Of a stretch of 64,000 bases of DNA, positions 50,150 through 62,100 are shown piece after piece. The translations under genes and the position numbers were made by a program. Source of the DNA: Drosophila persimilis (Eukaryota > Arthropoda > Insecta > Diptera > Drosophilidae); NCBI RefSeq assembly GCF_003286085.1, contig NW_020825288.1:18476001-18540000 (forward strand), given 5' to 3'. Numbering within the stretch: position 1 is the stretch's first letter; every line of letters starts with the position of its first letter. Under the pieces are notes generated by a model that saw only the letters and a program-made list of their open reading frames with translations, did not search any database and was not told the DNA's origin.

Positions 50150-53100
50150 ATGACGGAAAAAAGTTTACCAAGAGTTCCTGAGGGACTACGGGACCTAATG
50201 AAGATGTATGCTAAAGAAGTTTTACGTCAAAAGCCTGAAAACCTATACAAATTCTCTGCCGATTTTTTTAATTTGATTGTTACCGAAAAATCGAACCGAG
50301 TGATGCGTAAATACGAGCCAATACAAACATATGAAAGCATGATAAAAAACCGTATTCAACAGCAGATGCCACTTTCACTCGTATTTCATATAATTCCGGA
50401 AAACCTTACAGAGCTAATAAAACAATTTATTAAGGCAGTTCTAAAAGAAAGTCCGGACAATATTTACATATTCGCACAGGAATACTTTCAAAAGCTCTCG
50501 GAGGCCAAATCGATACCTACTGAATACACTAAATATACGGAATACGAAGGGTCATTGAGGGACAAAGAGCCATTTAAATCTGTAGCAAAGGTAACTTGTC
50601 AATGTGGACGTACAATAACCGCTGATGCAGCAGAAGTACAGAATAATAACAGCATTTCAAGTACCATGATTCCTTTAAATGATTGTACTTCAATAGCTGA
50701 AGCAAAGAAGGAAAATCAAAAAATATACGATCACAACTGTTTAAAAGCAGTCATCATAATTCAAAGAAATTTTCGCCTGTATAAAATTCAAAAGAAAATA
50801 AGTTCTGACAAGGAAAAATACGACAAAGAATATTTACGTGCAGTTTTTTTGATTCAAAGGCTATTTCGCTGCTACTTGGCCAAAAAGAGATTTGAAAAAC
50901 GAAAGGATTCAGAAAAGGAAAAACGACGTAATGATACCCATAGTACTGGAGATTATATACAAGCAGTCATTGTTATCCAACGACAATATCGTCGATATTT
51001 AAATAAAAAAATTCGTCAGAAAAATCGATTGAAAAATGGTTCTTTTGGCTTAGTGACAGCAGCCATCATTATTCAAAGAGCATTTCGAAGGATGGTTGAT
51101 GCGCGGAGGGTCAAGGGAAATGTGCCTGACGTTGTAGATAATCGTGAAGAGTTAAACGATATTTATTCTGAGACATGTTCATACAATTCTATATCGACGG
51201 CACCCCTATCAACCGATTCGACCACTGAGCACAAAGATTTTGTTAATACCAATTTTGAAGACGTTATCCAAAACACAATAAAGATGCAGGAGGAAGTAGA
51301 GAACAATAACCCTTGCCTAATTCTTGAAAACGAGTATGCTGCTATTAAAAAAGACGAAAACTCGACGAAAGGGCAGAAAAACGGTAAAAACTTTACATTT
51401 TAACAGTGTGAGAAGCTAACGAATGCATTACATTTTATTTTTTTCATCACAAATTTACAAACAAATGTTTGTCAGACCAATGTGGCAGGCAAATGTTTAT
51501 TAATCAGTAAAAAAGGAGAGCTCTGATTCATAGAAAAGGTCCGTGAGGAAGAACGATCTCTGAAATCTTTTTCCGAGTCCCTAAGCAATGCTTCTCCAAT
51601 ATTCGATTGAGGAACAGGGTCCCTGCACTGCGTTAGAGTCTCTACCTTGAAGATTTACCTTTTATAGCCACACTGCTTTCTGGGTCACATCCTGAATATT
51701 TATATCCGATACTCAAAATCCCTATGAAATCAGTTTTTTCGATACATGAGTGAATGAGTACAATAATATGTTTATGCTTGAACATTCTGCAAGGGGGCCG
51801 AAATTGGCATGGTTTTGACGATAATATGTTCATGTTTAAACATCCGCCTTATAACTTCAAGCTTAACTGGAAATATAAGCGACTTGTTGGTATGTTGCAG
51901 GTGCGGTGTTTAAATTTTCTCAAACATTTTGAGAGTATCGGAAAACTTAGATATACATAGCTCTATAATTCTTTGCGTCAGACTGGCATGGATGGGGGGA
52001 AGCATGAAGTACAATGGATAGGGTGAATAGTTTATTAACGTAACTTCACCGAGATTAGTGACCGACGTTGTACTTATGGGACCAACAGCTTTGCCCCGAC
52101 AGTAACAAAACCGCAAACAGCTGATCGCCTCTATAGATCGCCTCGAATTGTGTGTGACGCGGCGATCAAACAAGCTTATTGATTTATAGGAAATATTTGT
52201 GGAAGGAGTTAACTAACATGTATTTTTTGTATTTATATGGCAACTCGTGGCGGAAGCCAAGTCCATGGCTCTACTGAAAATGTTATTACGTGTGACTGTT
52301 GCTTCGCGATGACCAATTTCACATTAAGGGGAAATGAATATAACAATATTCGCAATATTTTTCACAAGCTCATAAACAATCACTTAATAGCACATTTTCT
52401 GTAATATGAAGTTGTGATAAATCATATAAAAAGAACTTGCTGACCCGGCAATCAATTTACTGCAGTACTGTGAACTGTTTCTGTTGCTACGAAAGATGTC
52501 ATTTGCAATCATAAATTGAATGAGCGAATGATTCTGTTGGTTTTTCAAATATAGATGCCTGCATTTTTCCTGATGCATTGTCTTCATTGCAATGTCGACA
52601 TTCTTCGTCCACAGCATCAAACAGCAATTTCGGGTGAGCGGAATTTTCAATATCTGGCTCGAACTCAATGTTGGATGGTGTGAAAATAGTTAAAAACCTT
52701 ATCGCAGTCCTAAGTAATAGACAAACAAAATTTTTTTAAATCAGATTAGACGTTTGGGAAGAACAGATCAAAAACACCGGGAGAAGAGATATGCATATAT
52801 ATATTTTTTTATTTGTAATGGATTTATTTTACAGACGATCTAAAAATCAATGAAATTCCAGGCCTAATAGAACTATCGGATTTGACCAGTAAGTTATTCT
52901 TAAAATTACATATCATATATGAAACATAAATAATATGTAACATAAATAATATACATCTACATACAGAAATTAGTATATCTGAAAAAGTTGATAATTCATT
53001 ATGCGAAAATGGAGAATCGGATATTATAACGCATCCTGTTTCTGAACAACAAAATGGACTTACCTTGGAAGATGAGGACAATGCCAGTAAGTTTTTTCAA

Positions 53101-56100
53101 TCAAGTATTTCGAAGTGGGAATTTCTTCTATTTATTATTTTTTCCAGCCGGAAAAACAAATAAAGATAATGGTGCCGAGAAAGAGTTCGATGTTTTACCT
53201 GATAAAGATGAACAAACCATAGTAATTGGGTCCGAAATTTCTGAATCTGGACATAGATTTTCAGGTGAACAAGACGTCGAAATTCCTGTCAGTTCTGCCC
53301 CTCCAAAGGAATTAGATGGTAATTTTTGGTAATGGATTTATTTTACAGACGATCTTATAATCAATGAAATTCCAGGCGTCATAGAACTATCGGATTTGGC
53401 CAGTAAGTTATTCTTAAAATTACATATCATATATGAAACATAAATAATATACATCTACATACAGAAATTAGTATATCTGAAAAAGTTGATAATTCATTAT
53501 GCGAAAATGGAGAATCGGATAATATAAAGCATCCTGTTTCTGAACAACAAAATGGACTTACCTTGGAAAATGAGGAAAATGCCAGTAAGTTTTTTCAATG
53601 AAGTATTTCGAAGTGGGAATTTCTTCTATTTATTATTTTTTCCAGCCGGAAAATCAAATAAAGATAATGGTGCCGAGAAAGAGTTCGATGTTTTACCTGA
53701 TAAAGATGAACAAACCATAGTAATTGGGTCCGAAATTTCTGAATCTGGACATAGATTTTCAGGTGAACAAGACGTCGAAATTCCTGTCAGTTCTGCCCCT
53801 CCAAAGGAATTAGATGGTAATTTTTGGTAATGGATTTATTTTACAGACGATCTTATAATCAATGAAATTCCAGGCGTCATAGAACTATTGGATTTGGCCA
53901 GTAAGTTATTCTTAAAATTACATATCATATATGAAACATAAATAATATACATCTACATACAGAAATTAGTATATCTGAAAAAGTTGATAATTCATTATGC
54001 GAAAATGGAGAATCGGATAATATAAAGCATCCTGTTTCTGAACAACAAAATGGACTTACCTTGGAAAATGAGGAAAATGCCAGTAAGTTTTTTCAATGAA
54101 GTATTTCGAAGTGGGAATTTCTTCTATTTATTATTTTTTCCAGCCGGAAAATCAAATAAAGATAATGGTGCCGAGAAAGAGTTCGATGTTTTACCTGATA
54201 AAGATGAACAAACCATAGTAATTGGGTCCGAAATTTCTGAATCTGGACATAGATTTCCAGGTGAACAAGACGTCGAAATTCCTGTCAGTTCTGCCCCTCA
54301 AAAGGAATTAGATGGTAATTCTTCGTTCTCTGCTGCAAATGTTATTACGTGTGACTGTTGTTTTGGGATGGCCAATTCCGCATTGAGGGGAATGAATGAA
54401 ACGATAGTCACAATACTTTTCACAAGCTCATAAACAATCATTTATTAGCACACCTTCTGAAATATGAAGTTGTAATTAATTATATAAAAAGAACTTTCTG
54501 ACCCGGCAAACCATTTGCTGCAGTTTCTGTTGCTACGAAAGATGTCATTTGCAATCATGAATTGAATGAGCGAATGATTCTGTTGGTTTTTCAAATATAT
54601 GTAGATGCCTGCTTTTTACCTGATGCATTATCTTCTAACTCATGTGTGAACTTGAACGCATGACAATGTCGACATTCTTTGTCCACAGCATCAAACAGCA
54701 ATTTCGGATGAGCGGAATTTTCAATATCTAGCTCGAACTCAATGTTGGATGGTGTGAAAATAGTTAAATACCTTATCGCAGTCCTAAGTAATAGACAAAC
54801 AAAATTTTTTTAAATCGGATTAGCTGTATGGAAAGATAAGATCAAAAACACCGGGAGAAGAGATATGCATATATATATATTTTTATTTGTAATGGATTTA
54901 TTTTACAGACGATCTAAAAATCAATGAAATTCCAAGCCTAATAGAACTATCGGATTTGACCAGTAAGTTATTCTTAAAATTACATATCATATATGTAACA
55001 TAAATAATATACATCTACATACAGAAATTAGTATATCTGAAAAAGTTGATAATTCATTATGCGAAAATGGAGAATCGGATATTATAACGCATCCTGTTTC
55101 TGAACAACAAAATGGACTTACCTTGGAAGATGAGGACAATGCCAGTAAGTTTTTTCAATGAAGTATTTCGAAGTGGGAATTTCTTCTATTTATTATTTTT
55201 TCCAGCCGGAAAAACAAATAAAGATAATGGTGCCGAGAAAGAGTTCGATGTTTTACCTGATAAAGATGAACAAACCATAGTAATTGGGTCCGAAATTTCT
55301 GAATCTGGACATAGATTTTCAGGTGAACAAGGCGTCGAAATTCCTGTCAGTTCTGCCCCTCCAAAGGAATTAGATGGTAATTTTTGGTAATGGATTTATT
55401 TTACAGACGATCTTATAATCAATGAAATTCCAGGCGTCATAGAACTATCGGATTTGGCCAGTAAGTTATTCTTAAAATTACATATCATATATGAAACATA
55501 AATAATATACATCTACATACAGAAATTAGTATATCTGAAAAAGTTGATAATTCATTATGCGAAAATGGAGAATCGGATAATATAAAGCATCCTGTTTCTG
55601 AACAACAAAATGGACTTACCTTGGAAGATGAGGACAATGCCAGTAAGTTTTTTCAATGAAGTATTTCGAAGTGGGAATTTCTTCTATTTATTATTTTTTC
55701 CAGCCGGAAAAACAAATAAAGATAATGGTGCCGAGAAAGAGTTCGATGTTTTACCTGATAAAGATGAACAAACCATAGTAATTGGGTCCGAAATTTCTGA
55801 ATCTGGACATAGATTTTCAGGTGAACAAGACGTCGAAATTCCTGTCAGTTCTGCCCCTCCAAAGGAATTAGATGGTAATTTTTGGTAATGGATTTATTTT
55901 ACAGACGATCTTATAATCAATGAAATTCCATGCGTCATAGAACTATTGGATTTGGCCAGTAAGTTATTCTTAAAATTACATATCATATATGAAACATAAA
56001 TAATATACATCTACATACAGAAATTAGTATATCTGAAAAAGTTGATAATTCATTATGCGAAAATGGAGAATCGGATAATATAAAGCATCCTGTTTCTGAA

Positions 56101-59100
56101 CAACAAAATGGACTTACCTTGGAAGATGAGGACAATGCCAGTAAGTTTTTTCAATCAAGTATTTCGAAGTGGGAATTTCTTCTATTTATTATTTTTTCCA
56201 GCCGGAAAAACAAATAAAGATAATGGTGCCGAGAAAGAGTTCGATGTTTTACCTGATAAAGATGAACAAACCATAGTAATTGGGTCCGAAATTTCTGAAT
56301 CTGGACATAGATTTTCAGGTGAACAAGACGTCGAAATTCCTGTCAGTTCTGCCCCTCCAAAGGAATTAGATGGTAATTTTTGGTAATGGATTTATTTTAC
56401 AGACGATCTTATAATCAATGAAATTCCAGGCGTCATAGAACTATCGGATTTGGCCAGTAAGTTATTCTTAAAATTACATATCATATATGAAACATAAATA
56501 ATATACATCTACATACAGATATTAGTATATCTGAAAAAGTTGATAATTCATTATGCGAAAATGGAGAATCGGATAATATAAAGCATCCTGTTTCTGAACA
56601 ACAAAATGGACTTACCTTGGAAGATGAGGACAATGCCAGTAAGTTTTTTCAATCAAGTATTTCGAAGTGGGAATTTCTTCTATTTATTATTTTTTTCAGC
56701 CGGAAAATCAAATAAAGATAATGGTGCCGAGAAAGAGTTCGATGTTTTACCTGATAAAGATGAACAAACCATAGTAATTGGGTCCGAAATTTCTGAATCT
56801 GGACATAGATTTTCAGGTGAACAAGACGTCGAAATTCCTGTCAGTTCTGCCCCTCCGAAGGAATTAGATGGTAATTCTTCGTTCTCTGCTGCAAATGTTA
56901 TTACGTGTGACTGTTGTTTTGGGATGGCCAATTCCGCATTGAGGGGAATGAATGAAACGATAGTCACAATACTTTTCACAAGCTCATAAACAATCATTTA
57001 TTAGCACACCTTCTGAAATATGAAGTTGTAATTAATTATATAAAAAGAACTTTCTGACCCGGCAAACCATTTGCTGCAGTTTCTGTTGCTACGAAAGATG
57101 TCATTTGCAATCATGAATTGAATGAGCGAATGATTCTGTTGGTTTTTCAAATATATGTAGATGCCTGCATTTTTCCTGATGCATTATCTTCTAACTCATG
57201 TGTGAACTTGAACGCATGACAATGTCGACATTCTTTGTCCACAGCATCAAACAGCAATTTCGGATGAGCGGAATTTTCAATATCTAGCTCGAACTCAATG
57301 TTGGATGGTGTGAAAATAGTTAAATACCTTATCGCAGTCCTAAGTAATAGACAAACAAAATTTTTTAAAATCGGATTAGCTGTATGGAAAGATAAGATCA
57401 AAAACACCGGGAGAAGAGATATGCATATATATATATTTTTATTTGTAATGGATTTATTTTACAGACGATCTAAAAATCAATGAAATTCCAAGCCTAATAG
57501 AACTATCGGATTTGACCAGTAAGTTATTCTTAAAATTACATATCATATATGTAACATAAATAATATACATCTACATACAGAAATTAGTATATCTGAAAAA
57601 GTTGATAATTCATTATGCGAAAATGGAGAATCGGATATTATAACGCATCCTGTTTCTGAACAACAAAATGGACTTACCTTGGAAGATGAGGACAATGCCA
57701 GTAAGTTTTTTCAATCAAGTATTTCGAAGTGGGAATTCCTTCTATTTATTATTTTTTTCAGCCGGAAAAACAAATAAAGATAATGGTGCCGAGAAAGAGT
57801 TCGATGTTTTACCTGATAAAGATGAACAAACCATAGTAATTGGGTCCGAAATTTCTGAATCTGGACATAGATTTCCAGGTGAACAAGACGTCGAAATTCC
57901 TGTCAGTTCTGCCCCTCAAAAGGAATTAGATGGTAATTTTTCCTTTTCTGCTGCAAATGTTATTACGTGTGACTGTTATTTTGGGATGGCCAATTCTGCA
58001 TTGAGGGGAATGAATGAAACGATAGTCACAATACTTTTCACAAGCTCATAAACAATCTCTTATTAGGACACCTTCTAATGTATGAAGTTGTAATTTTTAT
58101 ATATAAGAAGAACTGGCTGAAGCGGTAGACAATTTACTGCAGTACTGCGAACTGTTGCTACGAAAGATGTAATTTGCAATCATGAATTGAATGAGCGAAT
58201 GATTCTGTTGGTTTTTCAAATATATGTAGATGCCTGCATTATTCCGGATGCATTGTCTTCTAACTCATGTGAGAATTTGAACGCATGACAATGTCGACAT
58301 TCTTTGTCCACAGCATCAAACAGCAATTTCGGGTGAGCGGAATTTTCAATATCTGGCTCGAACTCAATGTTGGATGGTGTGAAAATAGTTAAATACCTTA
58401 TCGCAGTAATAGACAAACAAAATTTTATAAAAATCGGTTTAGCCGTTCGGAAAGAACAGAACCACAAACACCGAGAGACGAGATATGTACATATATACAT
58501 ATAGTTAAATATCCGCAACTCGATTTTAAATTTGTAAAAAAGATTTTTATTTTAAAAACTTAATATCTTTATGTCACTAGATATAAATGAGTTCCCCGAC
58601 TTGACTGTGGGACTGCTTGTCTCAAACGGAACTGATTTCTCTATTGTTGGCTAGTTTCCATGAGCCCTTCTCTTGGAGCTCTCGACTCTGGCTTCGGGCA
58701 TTGCTTTCCTCGGCTGCGTCTTCGTGTCGGTGGCGTCGGCTTTGATGAAAGGCATCCGCTGCTGGCGATCGGTGTTGCATTACATGAGGGAGCTAGGAAT
58801 GTGAGACTCCTTGGTTTTATGAATAGCTCTGATTGGTCCTCATGAGTGGCGTGATTCTAAAGAATCGGTTTCTCGAGAGTGGCGGGATTCTGGCGTTAAT
58901 GAATCAATGGGGCCCATTGTTTATATTATGGGACTTGGACAATGACTGTGGGAAGAATCAGTTATTGAGTGGTGTCCTCTTACTTTTGTGGATGGGGTGG
59001 GTGAATTGGACATAAACATAATGTGCATGTGCAGTGGAGAATTATGGATATGTCACTATATATATTATTTTATTTTTAATGGATTTATTTTACAGACGAT

Positions 59101-62100
59101 CTTATAATCAATGAAATTCCAGGCGTCATAGAACTATCGGATTTGGCCAGTAAGTTATTCTTAAAATTACATATCATATATGAAACATAAATAATATACA
59201 TCTACATACAGAAATTAGTATATCTGAAAAAGTTGATAATTCATTATGCGAAAATGGAGAATCGGATAATATAAAGCATCCTGTTTCTGAACAACAACAT
59301 GGACTTACCTTGGAAGATGAGGACAATGCCAGTAAGTTTTTTCAATGAAGTATTTCGAAGTGGGAATTTCTTCTATTTATTATTTTTTCCAGCCGCAAAA
59401 ACAAATAAAAATAATGGCGCCGAGAAAGAGTTCGATGTTTTACCTGATAAAGATGAACAAACCATAGTAATTGGGTCCGAAATTTCTGAATCTGGACATA
59501 GATTTTCAGGTGAACAAGACGTCGAAATTCCTGTCAGTTCTGCCCCTCCAAAGGAATTAGATGGTAATTTTTGGTAATGGATTTATTTTACAGACGATCT
59601 TATAATCAATGAAATTCCAGGCGTCATAGAACTATCGGAGTTGACCAGTAAGTTATTCTTTCAATTACATATCATATATGAAACATAAATAATATATCTA
59701 CATCTAAATACAGAAAGGAGTATATCTGAAATAGTTGATAATTCGTTATCCGAAAACGGAGATTTTGATATTGTAACGCATCCTGTGTCTGAACAACACA
59801 ATGAACCACAAAAAAATTTGGAACATGAGGACAATGCCAGTAAGTTTTTTCAATCAAGTATTTCGAAGTGGGAATTTCTTCTATTTATTATTTTTTCAGC
59901 CGGAAAAACAAATAAAGATAATGGTGCCGAGAAAGAGTTCGATGTTTTACCTGATAAAGATGAACAAAACATAGTAATTGGGTCCGAAATTTCTGAATCT
60001 AAGCATCGTTTTCCAGGTGAGCAAGGAATTGCAACTCCTGTTAGTTCTGCCCCTTCCCAAGGATAATATTTCGTTCCCTACTGCAATTGCGGTCTCACCT
60101 TCACCTCACACCTTCTGAAACATGAAGATAAAATTAATTGAATGAAAATTGTGATTTTGAATTAATTTATCTTACAGATGATCCTACTAGCAATACAATG
60201 TCGAATTTGACCAGTAAGTGACATTTTACAGTTATATGAAACCTATGTAAATAAACATCTAAACACAGAAAGGAGTGTAACTGGAATAGATGATAATGCA
60301 TTATCAGAAAATGGAGAACGACCCAATGGATTACAAATAAATTTTAAAGATGACGATACCAGTAAGTTTTTTTTAATCAAATTTTTTTGGGGTGAGATCT
60401 AAATGTTATGTTTTTCTGAGTATCAAGTAAAAATGACTCTGATGATACTGGCTAATCCGATGTGTTGGCCGTTAAAAGAAAACATATGGGATTCGAAATT
60501 TCTGCGCTGCAGATTCACATCACACTATGTGAAGAGGGTGTTTATTATGGTAGACCTCTATTATTTATACCCGATACTCAAAATGAGTATAGGGGTGTAT
60601 TAGATTTGTGGTGAAAGTGGATGTGAAAGGAAGCGATTCCGACCCCACAAATATATTCCATACATATATTCTTGATCAGCCGAGTCGATTGAGCCATGTC
60701 TGTCTGTCCGTCTGTCCGTCCGTCCCTATGAGCGGTTAGTGCTCAAAGACTATTGCTTGGACGTTGACATGCAATGACTGCATCTTACAAGAGGCGATGC
60801 AATTTATGCACCGTCAAGTGGCCCGTGTGACACCAGCAGAAGGCTGTTACGCGCGGATCCCAGGCAAATCGCAGCCCTCCTCCCGCCCAACCGACCGAGG
60901 GGCGCTGCCGCATGACGCGCGGTGCGTAACCGAACCGAACGCGAACATGCAAGGAAGACTAATATTCGAGGAAAATGAGCACTACACTACTAAGAAACTA
61001 AACATGCATTCAAAATACATTTACAAATATCACTACAATTAATAATTACTAGAAAGGTGTGTAAGGATTAAAAATTTAAGAGGAAGAGAATTAGTGGTGG
61101 ATATAATATGGTAGAGGGAATTATGTTCCGAGCATAAGACCGTAAACGGTTCATGCAAGGAATAATTCGATCTACAAAGTGGAAGGAACCAAGGTATAAA
61201 ATTTCTAGTGAGTCTAATAGGAATCGTGAAGATTATGCGGCCCAACAGATCTGGGCTCTCTATGTCACCCCTGATCAAGTTGTGCACAAAAATTACACCA
61301 GGCATTTTTCTACGGTTAACTAAGGATGGGAGGTTTACTAACAGTAGTCTACTAGAGTAAGATGGGATTCTTACACCCGCATCCCAGTTAAGGCCCCGCA
61401 GAGCAAAGAGTAAACAGATTTTCTGTTCTGATTCCATACGGCCCTGGTGTACTTTGTACTAAGGGCACCATACGAAGGAGCCAACAAGGGGCAAGAACGA
61501 TGAAATGTCATGACTTTGCATTTCGAGGCATTAAGGTGTAACAAGTTTGTACAACACTATGACTGAAAGTTATTAAGATCGGATTGCAAGCGAGAATGAA
61601 ATGAAATGTCCTTGCACTGGATACAGAGCTTAACATCATCCGTATTTACGACCATGTTTAATAGTCTATTGTCTTAAAAAGGAAATGTCGGAATTCCGAA
61701 ATTAGCTTTTATCAACTGTTGGAAAATGGAAAACCATACAATCATTTCTTGTATTTTTTAATATTTTTACACAAAGGTGCTGTTCAGTATAGACCGGATG
61801 TAAATACTGGTAAGAGTTAATAGCGCAAATATGTTATAATTTTTTTTTTAAATTAGCAGAAAGGTTCTACAGTGCTTGTATCTAATCAATTATTTGGCAC
61901 CCACAATTTTAACAACGACACTATTGAGATTAAAAATAAAAAAACAGCTAAGTTGCCTATCCCTAAGCTCAAACACAAAGAAATTGGCTCCGTTCAGAAC
62001 AGTCGTTTCATACCTAGACCTGTTGCTGAGCTGCAGCTTAAGTCATTCAAAAGTCTCACCGACAAAGGGACCTGGTACGAAATTTATACAGATTTCGAGA

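Larger units (their letters stand above)
52835..60361 (+). repeat. Tandem array of a three-exon cassette (10 full copies plus one decayed)
   Basis: Exon A starts at 52835, 53349, 53847, 54909, 55407, 55905, 56403, 57465, 59096, 59594 and (diverged) 60178. Exon B starts at 52967, 53465, 53963, 55025, 55523, 56021, 56519, 57581, 59212, 59714 and 60269. Exon C starts at 53148, 53646, 54144, 55206, 55704, 56202, 56700, 57762, 59393 and 59900. Lengths are 54, 120 and 171 nt (B10 126, A11 36, B11 93), all multiples of three and phase 1-1. Cassettes repeat every 498 bp where the spacer is absent and every 1062 bp where it is present. Copies 1-9 are nearly identical; 10 and 11 are clearly diverged. 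Variants (ENEEN/EDEDN in B; GKSN/GKTN in C) are shuffled between copies, which suggests unequal exchange or gene conversion. Confidence 0.9.

Noticed and set aside
56680-56997. Minus-strand open frame of 105 codons
   Set aside because: It is antisense to exon C7 and its intron, and appears only because exon C lacks stops on that strand.
53054-57989. Repeated plus-strand open frames starting MDLPWKMR, 92 or 127 codons
   Set aside because: They read across the B-to-C intron in the wrong frame; the spliced exon model with matching phases explains the sequence better.
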